Assembly (NCBI GenBank): GCA_035542155.1
Contig: DATKLX010000035.1
Location: 1 to 11,795, forward strand
DNA: 11,795 nucleotides
DNA from: DATKLX01 sp035542155
Lineage (GTDB): Bacteria; Chloroflexota; Anaerolineae; Anaerolineales; Anaerolineaceae
Direction: 5' to 3'
In this document: positions 7,200-11,795 of the stretch, piece by piece
Position numbering within the stretch: position 1 is the stretch's first letter
Layout of the letters: every line of letters begins with the position of its first letter
Translations under genes and position numbers: made by a program
Notes under the pieces: model-generated
What the model was told of the DNA's origin: nothing
Database searches by the model: none
The model's input: the letters and a program-made list of their open reading frames with translations, nothing else

Positions 7200-8131
7200 A
7201 CCTATCTATCTCTCCCCTCCTCGCTCTCCTGATCTTCCCCGGGGGCCTGTTCATTCTCTTTGTAGGCCTGGCTTACGAATGGGTGGACCGCAAGCTTATC
7301 GCTCAGTTACAGAACCGGATTGGGCCGCGCTGGTTCCAGCCCCTGGCGGATATCGTCAAAATCCTGGCCAAAGAGGAGATCACTCCGGACGGCGTCAGTC
7401 CGGCGCTCTTCAACGCCCTGCCGGTGGCCGCCCTTGCCGCCGTCCTCACCGCCGCATTGTACGTCCCGATGGCAGGCATGCAGCCTTCCTTCAGCTTCCG
7501 CGGCGACCTGATCGTTACCCTCTACCTGCTCAGCATGATCACCATCTGCATCGGCCTGGCGGGTGTAAATACCATCGACCGCTTTTCGGTCCTCGGCGCG
7601 ACCCGCACCCTGACCCAGCTCTTCTCCTATGAAGCTCCCTTCCTCCTCGCCCTGTTGGGTCCGGCCATCGTTGCCGGGAGCTGGCAGATCAGCGATATCT
7701 CCGCCTACGCTCGCGGTCACTGGGGGCTGATCCTGCTTACCCAGCCAATCAGCTTCATCGTGGCTCTGATCGGGCTGATGGGAAAGCTTGAGCTGCCGCC
7801 CTTCGACGCACCCGAGGCTGAAACCGAGATCGTCTCCGGCGCGATGACCGAGTACAGCGGCCGTGGCCTGGCCCTCTTCCACGTCGCCAGAGACGCCGAG
7901 TTGCTTATCGGCCTGACCCTGATAGCCACCTTCTTCCTGGGCGGCATCGCCAACCCGATCGAATTTCTGCTCAAGACCCTCGGCCTGCTGCTGGTTATGG
8001 CCATCCTTCAGGCGCTCTTTGCCCGTCTGCGCATCGACCAGACCGTTGGGATGTGGTGGCGCTTCGGGTCGATCCTCGCCCTGGTCCAGATTCTGGTCCT
8101 CGTTATTTTGAAATCGATAGGTGTGCTATGA
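7196..8131 (+). CDS. NuoH/MbhM-like membrane anchor subunit of group 4 [NiFe] hydrogenase
   Basis: A 311-residue, roughly eight-helix protein that anchors the peripheral arm to the membrane arm. Blocks seen: DRKLIAQLQNRIGPRWFQPLADIVKILAKEE near the N-terminus (in two halves, 30-47 and 48-61), RTLTQLFSYEAPF with the conserved Glu, and GKLELPPFDAPEAETEIVSG followed by TEYSG, the acidic cytoplasmic loop next to the catalytic site. The PPFDAPEAETEI form is closest to hydrogenase-type homologues. The glutamates that form the complex I E-channel are largely kept here, in contrast to the K- and A-like subunits. The start at 7196 overlaps the large-subunit stop (ATGA). A longer in-frame extension back to 7007 would run through the L2-motif coding region and is rejected. 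Confidence 0.94.
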   Translation: MNLSISPLLALLIFPGGLFILFVGLAYEWVDRKLIAQLQNRIGPRWFQPLADIVKILAKEEITPDGVSPALFNALPVAALAAVLTAALYVPMAGMQPSFSFRGDLIVTLYLLSMITICIGLAGVNTIDRFSVLGATRTLTQLFSYEAPFLLALLGPAIVAGSWQISDISAYARGHWGLILLTQPISFIVALIGLMGKLELPPFDAPEAETEIVSGAMTEYSGRGLALFHVARDAELLIGLTLIATFFLGGIANPIEFLLKTLGLLLVMAILQALFARLRIDQTVGMWWRFGSILALVQILVLVILKSIGVL

Positions 8132-8553
8132 AAATCGGATCGATGTTTGGCAACGTTATCCAATCGCTGTTCAAGAAACCGGTCACGGAGATGTATCCGT
8201 TCGTCAAGAAGTCCTCTCCCGAACGCTATCGTGGGCAGCTCTTTTTCGATCCCTCGAGATGTACCGCCTGCCAACTGTGCGTGAAAGACTGCCCTGCCGA
8301 AGCCCTCGAGCTGATCGTGATCGACCGGGCAGCCAAGAAGATCGTCATGCACTACCAGGCAGACCGCTGCACCTTTTGCGGGCAGTGCGTCGTGGACTGC
8401 AAGTTCGACTGCCTGAACATGGACAGCCAGCGATGGGAACTGGCCGCTACGCGGAAGGAGCCGTTTACGTTCTTTTATGGGAATGAAGCCGATGTCCAGT
8501 CCATCCTGGCGAGCGCAGCTCAAGGCGGCGCTCAACCGCCTGCGCAGGGCTGA
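8128..8553 (+). CDS. NuoI-like 2x[4Fe-4S] ferredoxin subunit of group 4 [NiFe] hydrogenase
   Basis: A 141-residue polyferredoxin subunit (NuoI / MbhN / EchF / HycF family), the likely docking and entry site for soluble reduced ferredoxin. Two cluster motifs are complete: C45, C48, C51, C55 (CTACQLCVKDCP) and C81, C84, C87, C91 (CTFCGQCVVDCK). The usual proline after the last cysteine is Lys92 in the second motif, and an extra cysteine, C95, follows. The first 40 residues contain a short helix-like stretch (MFGNVIQSLFKKPV) as in NuoI. The start overlaps the NuoH-like stop by 4 bp (ATGA). The last 20 codons overlap the protease gene in another frame. The C-terminal tail is Gly/Ala/Pro rich. Confidence 0.94.
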   Translation: MKIGSMFGNVIQSLFKKPVTEMYPFVKKSSPERYRGQLFFDPSRCTACQLCVKDCPAEALELIVIDRAAKKIVMHYQADRCTFCGQCVVDCKFDCLNMDSQRWELAATRKEPFTFFYGNEADVQSILASAAQGGAQPPAQG

Positions 8554-9007
8554 AAGCACTCCCCGGATCACCATCCTGGGGATAGGAAATGATTTGCGTG
8601 GGGACGATGCGGCAGGGGTGCGCATCGTCCGCCAGTTAAGCGCACGTATTGCGGAAAAAGAGCAACCGGGTTTGCTGCTCCTCGAAGCAGGCATCGCCCC
8701 CGAGAACTTCAGTGGGCCGCTGCGCAAATTTTCGCCGCACCTGGTGCTGCTGGTTGACGCGGCCCGGATGGGCCTGCAGCCGGGGGAAATCCGCTGGCTG
8801 GACTGGCGTGATACCGGGGGGATCAGCTCGTCGACCCATACCCTGCCGCCCTCGGTCCTGGCCCAATACCTGGTCAACGAGCTGGGCTGTGCAGTCTATT
8901 TATTAGGCATCCAGCCCGAAACCATGGATTTCGACGAGCCGGTCACGCCGGCGGTGGGGGCTGCGATCAATGCAGTGGCCGAGGAGCTGGCGAAGAACCT
9001 GTCCTAA
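8492..9007 (+). CDS. HycI-type hydrogenase maturation endopeptidase
   Basis: A Ni-dependent protease (peptidase M52 family) that removes the C-terminal tail of the large subunit once the NiFe centre is assembled. Seen: ILGIGNDLRGDDAAG (residues 28-42), EAGIAPEN (65-72), LVDAARMGLQPGEIRWLD and STHTLPPSVL with H116. The Ni-binding set in this family (D16, D62, H90 of E. coli HycI) corresponds to D39, D89 and H116. The similarity to HycI, including the GIQPE block near the end, is closer than to HyaD or HybD. It is the last gene of the operon and its likely substrate, the 29-residue tail of the NuoD-like subunit, is encoded upstream. The start is uncertain: in-frame ATGs at 8477, 8483 and 8492 all lie inside the previous gene and none has a well-spaced ribosome site (AGGAG at 8456-8460). 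The conserved domain begins near codon 26. Confidence 0.92.
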   Translation: MSSPSWRAQLKAALNRLRRAESTPRITILGIGNDLRGDDAAGVRIVRQLSARIAEKEQPGLLLLEAGIAPENFSGPLRKFSPHLVLLVDAARMGLQPGEIRWLDWRDTGGISSSTHTLPPSVLAQYLVNELGCAVYLLGIQPETMDFDEPVTPAVGAAINAVAEELAKNLS

Positions 9008-9017
9008 AGAGTTTCCT

Positions 9018-9050
9018 CCCTCAAAAATTAACGCTTTTTCAATTTTAGGG
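9018..9050 (+). terminator. Weak stem-loop after the hydrogenase operon
   Basis: CCCT (9018-9021) and AAAATT (9024-9029) can pair with AATTTT (9041-9046) and AGGG (9047-9050) around an 11-nt loop, with a CA bulge. It begins 11 bp after the protease stop and sits between two transcription units, so a terminator role is plausible. The inner part is AT-only and no T-tract follows, so it is not a classical rho-independent terminator. Confidence 0.25.
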
Positions 9051-9066
9051 GATGCAGGAGGGGGTA

Positions 9067-9072
9067 TATAAT
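9067..9072 (+). promoter_or_regulatory. -10 box (TATAAT) of the riboswitch/mgtE transcript
   Basis: A perfect TATAAT sits 18 bp before the riboswitch core. Transcription would start near 9079-9080, so the ATG at 9052 would not be on the transcript. No convincing -35 box is seen; TTTTAG at 9043-9048 is the nearest candidate. Confidence 0.5.
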
Positions 9073-9084
9073 CAATCCGAATTG

Positions 9085-9165
9085 AACAGCCTCGTTAGGC
9101 GAGGCGTCTGCGCGAGACACAGGCCGCTGCCCCGAAATGTCGAGAGACGCCAAGGGGTAGACCAG
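9085..9165 (+). ncRNA. M-box (ykoK leader) Mg2+-sensing riboswitch aptamer
   Basis: The stretch matches the M-box aptamer closely in order and spacing when compared with the remembered B. subtilis ykoK leader. It has TCGTTAGGCGAGGC at 9092-9105, a variable hairpin GTCT-GCGCG-AGAC (9106-9118), GCCGCTGCCCC, then GAAATGTCGAGAGACGCCAA and GGGGTAGACCAG. Supporting helices are CCTCG/CGAGG (9090-9094 with 9100-9104), CCCC/GGGG (9130-9133 with 9154-9157), and GTC/GAC closed by a GAGA tetraloop (9139-9148). M-boxes fold around several Mg2+ ions and usually switch off magnesium transporter genes when Mg2+ is plentiful. The downstream gene is mgtE, exactly the expected target. A reading frame from 9052 crosses this element, but that part is RNA, not protein. 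No separate terminator-type expression platform is visible; mgtE-like codons begin at once. Confidence 0.88.
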
Positions 9166-10210
9166 GTGGACGACGCCATCCACATCCTCGAGGCGCTTCG
9201 CTCCCCTGACCAGGCCGAAGTCTTCTCGGAGCTGGATGACGAAGATCAGGAAAACCTGCTGCCCCGCCTGAACGTCTCCGACTCGGCGGTCATCCTCGAA
9301 GAGCTCGATGAAGAAGAAGCGGCTCGCCTAGCCTCCAACCTGCCGCAAGAAACGGTCGCGCGCATCCTCGATGAAATGCAGCCCGACGAAGCGGCTGACT
9401 TGCTGGAGGATCTGCCCGACCACCAGGCGCAGGCCCTCCTCGCCCGGCTGGAGGATCCTGAAGAGATCCGCCCGCTGCTGTTCCACCCGGATGACAGCGC
9501 AGGAGGTCTGATGACCTCTGAATTCCTCGCCCTGCGCCCCAAGATGACGGCCCGCGAGGTTATCGTCGCCCTGCGCCAGTGGAAGCCCGAGAGCGAGACG
9601 ATCTACTAGCTATTCGTTGTGGACCAGTCCAAGAAGCTGGTAGGCGTGGTTGGCTTCAGAAACCTGATCGTGGCCCCCCAGAGACCGTAATCGAGGAGAT
9701 CATGATCCGCAACCTCATCTCGGTCAAAGCCGGCACCGACCAGGAAGAGTACGCCCGCCTGCTGTCAAAATACAACCTGCTGGCGCTGCCGGTGGTGAAC
9801 GATGACAGCGTTCTGCTGGGGGTCATCACGGTCGACGACCTGGTGGATGTGATCCAGGACGAGGCGACCGAGGATATCCAGCGCATGGGAGCTACCGTCC
9901 CCCTGGAGACGCCCTACCTGGCCACAGGAGTGATCAAGATCGCCCAGAAGCGGATCGGCTGGCTATTCCTGCTCTTCGTCACCGAGATGCTGACCGGCAC
10001 GGTCCTGCGCCACTTTCAAGACGAGGTACAGGCCGTGGTAGCGCTCTCCTTCTTCGTCCCTCTGCTGATCGGCACGGGCGGGAACGCCGGCTCGCAGACC
10101 ACCAGCACCATCATCCGCGCGCTGTCTCCGGCCCGGTAATGAGCACCCTGGTCGACGCAACCGGCCTTTTTATCTATTTCACCATCGCCCGTGTTCTTTT
10201 GAAATTGTGA
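9166..10210 (+). pseudogene. mgtE: mgtE Mg2+ transporter, decayed (stop codon, frameshift, internal deletion)
   Basis: Remains of an MgtE magnesium channel/transporter in three reading frames. The first frame (9166-9606) holds the N domain (LEALRSPDQAEVF through ILDEMQPDEAADLLEDLP and DSAGGLMTSEF) and reaches ESETIY, then hits TAG at 9607-9609. The same frame continues LFVVDQSKKLVGVVGFRNL, clearly CBS domain sequence. At the C6 run (9674-9679) it shifts: one more C would join it to PPETVIEEIM and the second CBS domain (LLALPVVNDDSVLLGVITVDDLVD) in the next frame. That frame holds the first two membrane helices and GTGGNAGSQTTSTIIRALS, then stops at 10136-10138. A third frame from 10139 gives STLVDATGLFIYFTIARVLL, the typical last helix of MgtE. 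About 80-100 residues (helices 3 and 4) are missing between. A GTG at 9166 preceded by AGGGG could have been the start; the original N-terminus may also be deleted. No full transporter can be made from this sequence as given. Confidence 0.9.
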
Positions 10211-10228
10211 GTTTAATGTCCTTTTTAT

Positions 10229-10237
10229 TGATATAAT
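10229..10237 (+). promoter_or_regulatory. Extended -10 promoter for the CDF gene
   Basis: TGATATAAT (10229-10237) is a perfect TGnTATAAT extended -10 element, which often works with a poor -35. It lies just after the mgtE remnant and about 138 bp before the CDF start, so the CDF gene probably has its own transcript with a leader that includes the palindromic repeat. Confidence 0.45.
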
Positions 10238-10261
10238 TCCATTATCACTCCATAAAAAATC

Positions 10262-10346
10262 TGGACACGGGATAAAACAGATCTTACGGATTTCCACGGA
10301 TTTTTTTATCCATTTTGATCCGTTGAATCCGAAAAATCCGTGTCCA
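10262..10346 (+). repeat. Palindromic intergenic repeat with TGGACACGG / CCGTGTCCA ends
   Basis: The outer arms TGGACACGG (10262-10270) and CCGTGTCCA (10338-10346) are perfect inverse complements of 9 bp. Inside, CGGATTT occurs twice on the left (10287-10293 and 10297-10303) and ATCCG three times on the right (10318-10322, 10327-10331, 10336-10340), at intervals of 9-10 bp, so several hairpin registers are possible. The block is AT-rich in a GC-rich genome and non-coding. It looks like a small dispersed intergenic repeat or a regulatory hairpin in the CDF leader. No transposase or target duplication is seen. The rest of 10211-10374 holds only the promoter-like box. Confidence 0.6.
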
Positions 10347-10374
10347 AAACTCCCTTCGATAAATTTAAGAAACA

Positions 10375-11298
10375 ATGGCAGCATCAACCTCTATCCAAGC
10401 CGAACAGGAAAAATCCCGGGCCGCTCTCAACTCGGTGATCGCCGCGATCGGCCTGACCACCATGAAGATTATCGTTGGGGTGCTGACCGGCAGCCTGGGC
10501 ATCCTGGCAGAGGCCGCTCACTCCGCGCTCGACCTGGTCGCCGCGCTGGTCACTTACTTTGCGGTGCGCGCCGCCGATAAACCGGCCGACAGCGAGCACC
10601 TTTACGGCCACGGCAAGATCGAAAACCTTTCCGCGCTTTTCGAAACTCTGCTGCTCCTGGTTACCTGTGTTTGGATCATTATCGAGGCGATCCAGCGCCT
10701 CTTCTTCAAATCCGTTCACGTTGAAGCCTCGGTCTGGTCTTTCCTCGTTATGGGAATCTCGATCGTCGTCGACTACACCCGTTCGCGAATGCTGTACCGC
10801 ACAGCCAAAAAGTACAACAGCCAGGCCCTCGAGGCCGATGCGCTACACTTCAGTACCGACATCTGGAGCTCGACCGTCGTCATCCTGGGTCTGGTCGGCG
10901 TCCTGCTCTCTGAGAAGATCCCTGCCCTGAAGTACCTCGATAAGGCTGATTCCGTTGCCGCCCTGGGAGTCGCCATCATCGTCATGATCGTCAGCATCCA
11001 GCTCGGCCAGCGTACCATCCAGGCCCTGCTCGATTCGGCGCCCGGTGGCATGGCGGAAAAAATCGAGAAAGCCGTCGAAGCGCTGCCGGGGGTGATGGAC
11101 TGCCACCAGGTGCGCGTGCGCTCTTCCGGCGCGCACATCTTCGTCGACGTGCATGTTCTCGTGGATGGAAGCCAGCCGCTCAGTGAGGTGCACGCCCTGA
11201 CGGAGACTATCGAGCAGACCATCCAGCTCATCGCTCCCGGCGCCGACGTCACCGTCCACCCCGAGCCGGTCGACCCGCCAGACGATTATTCGATTTAG
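10375..11298 (+). CDS. Cation diffusion facilitator (FieF/CzcD-family metal efflux protein)
   Basis: A 307-residue CDF transporter that exports divalent metal ions in exchange for protons. It has about six membrane helices in the first 215 residues and a ferredoxin-like cytoplasmic domain at the C-terminus (PGVMDCHQVRVRSSGAHIFVDVHVLV, in two parts, residues 240-265). The transport-site residues are H49 and D53 (AEAAHSALD) and H158 and D162 (ADALHFSTD). This HxxxD plus HxxxD set is typical of zinc-type CDFs; FieF has Asp at the first position. The block EHLYGHGKIENLSAL (74-88) is also family-typical. The ATG at 10375 lacks a clear ribosome site (only AAGAAAC), so the start is less certain, but residues from about 15 onward align with the family. 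It is complete and undamaged next to the broken mgtE. Its stop directly abuts the stop of the opposite-strand crtI gene. Confidence 0.93.
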   Translation: MAASTSIQAEQEKSRAALNSVIAAIGLTTMKIIVGVLTGSLGILAEAAHSALDLVAALVTYFAVRAADKPADSEHLYGHGKIENLSALFETLLLLVTCVWIIIEAIQRLFFKSVHVEASVWSFLVMGISIVVDYTRSRMLYRTAKKYNSQALEADALHFSTDIWSSTVVILGLVGVLLSEKIPALKYLDKADSVAALGVAIIVMIVSIQLGQRTIQALLDSAPGGMAEKIEKAVEALPGVMDCHQVRVRSSGAHIFVDVHVLVDGSQPLSEVHALTETIEQTIQLIAPGADVTVHPEPVDPPDDYSI

Positions 11299-11795
11299 TT
11301 ATCTCCCGTTTATGATCCGCTCCGTCGTCAACTTTGCCGAGAGCAGCACCATCGGCAGGCCGGTGCCGGGATGGGTACTCCCCCCGACGAAATACAGGTT
11401 CTTATAACGCGCGTGGCGATTGTGCGGGCGGAAATAGCCCACCTGCCAGAAGTTATGGCTGAGACCAAACGCTGAACCCCTGGCACAGTGGAAGCGCCGC
11501 TCCCAATCGTGCGGAGTATAAGCAATCTCGAACTTCAAATGGCGGTCGAAATCGACCACCCCTTCTTTTTCCAGGCGTTGGAGGATAAACGCCCGCGACC
11601 GGGCCTTCATAGCCTCCCAATCCTGGGGGACGGCGCTGTCCAGGTGCCCGCAGGGCACCAGCCCGAGCAGGGTATCGTGCCCGGTTGGCGCCGCCGCCGG
11701 ATCGGTGCGGGCAGGGGCGTGGATGTAGAAGCTGGGCTCGTCGGGGAGCAAATGGTCGCGGAAAATTCGGTCGAAGCTGGGCCGGTAATCGTCGG
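11299..11795 (-). CDS. crtI: Phytoene desaturase (CrtI family), C-terminal part; 5' end outside window
   Basis: On the - strand an open frame enters at the right edge and ends with TAA (11301-11299), giving about 165 C-terminal residues. They include DDYRPSFDRIFRDHLLPDEP, then FYIHAPARTDPAAAP, LLGLVPCGHLD and the final NLYFVGGSTHPGTGLPMV, which is the FAD-binding C-terminal motif of carotenoid desaturases. CrtI inserts double bonds into phytoene to form neurosporene or lycopene in carotenoid synthesis and is membrane-associated. The apparent start at 11751 (TTG) is internal; similarity continues upstream to the edge. The HPGTGLPMVLLS ending, rather than HPGAGVPGV, is a variant I associate with Chloroflexota-type enzymes. 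It could also be another member of the family such as CrtN or CrtO, which needs the missing N-terminal part to decide. Confidence 0.9.
   Translation of the reverse strand, partial: DDYRPSFDRIFRDHLLPDEPSFYIHAPARTDPAAAPTGHDTLLGLVPCGHLDSAVPQDWEAMKARSRAFILQRLEKEGVVDFDRHLKFEIAYTPHDWERRFHCARGSAFGLSHNFWQVGYFRPHNRHARYKNLYFVGGSTHPGTGLPMVLLSAKLTTERIINGR

Noticed and set aside
8008..8877. 289-residue - strand open frame across the NuoH/NuoI/protease genes
   Set aside because: Antisense shadow spanning three well-supported genes, with no family resemblance or ribosome site.
551..9007. Respiratory complex I (NADH:quinone oxidoreductase) operon
   Set aside because: NuoE, F, G and M are missing, the large subunit keeps all four Ni ligands, the small subunit has the hydrogenase-type CxxC, and a hydrogenase protease is present.
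9052..9165. Protein-coding start of mgtE at ATG 9052
   Set aside because: The stretch contains the promoter -10 box and the M-box aptamer; the translated residues do not resemble MgtE until about 9166.
10262..10346. CRISPR array or IS terminal repeats
   Set aside because: The repeats are too short and irregular for CRISPR, with no spacer-repeat period of about 60 bp, and no transposase or target duplication is nearby.

Overview
The window looks like a chromosomal segment from a GC-rich bacterium, most likely of the Chloroflexota (Anaerolineae or a relative). This is inferred from high-GC coding DNA, a CrtI C-terminus ending in a HPGTGLPMVLLSAKL-type motif, a GH1 glucosidase, and a complex-I-like [NiFe] hydrogenase. 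No ribosomal or other phylogenetic marker is present, so the assignment is tentative.

Layout. (1) 1-273: the 3' end of a GH1 beta-glucosidase gene. (2) 274-550: an AT-rich intergenic region with a plausible promoter. (3) 551-9007: eleven tightly packed + strand genes, most overlapping by 4 bp or separated by fewer than 20 bp. They encode a membrane-bound group 4 [NiFe] hydrogenase. The order, by complex I homology, is J(MbhD/E)-K-L-N-A-B-C-D-H-I, followed by a HycI-type maturation protease. (4) 9067-10210: a Mg2+-sensing M-box riboswitch in front of a decayed mgtE with a stop codon, a frameshift and an internal deletion. (5) 10211-10374: a promoter-like box and a palindromic repeat. (6) 10375-11298: a cation diffusion facilitator. 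(7) 11299-11795: the 3' end of a phytoene desaturase (crtI) gene on the - strand, converging on the CDF gene with no bases between the two stop codons.

How the main system should work. The ferredoxin-like subunit (I) and the NuoB-like subunit (one proximal 4Fe-4S cluster) would pass electrons to the NuoD-like large subunit. That subunit keeps all four Ni-ligand cysteines (C70/C73 and C360/C363), so H2 chemistry rather than quinone reduction is expected. The NuoH-like subunit anchors the peripheral arm. The A-, J- and K-like subunits link it to two antiporter-like ion pumps (L and N) with intact Glu/Lys pathways. Genes for NADH input (NuoE, F, G), formate dehydrogenase and CO dehydrogenase are absent, so reduced ferredoxin is the likely donor. 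The set amounts to complex I without its NADH module and without NuoM, but with a working [NiFe] site.

The most notable points are a NuoA-like subunit in a true hydrogenase operon, the loss of acidic residues normally conserved in NuoA and NuoK, and an M-box riboswitch abutting a multiply broken mgtE.
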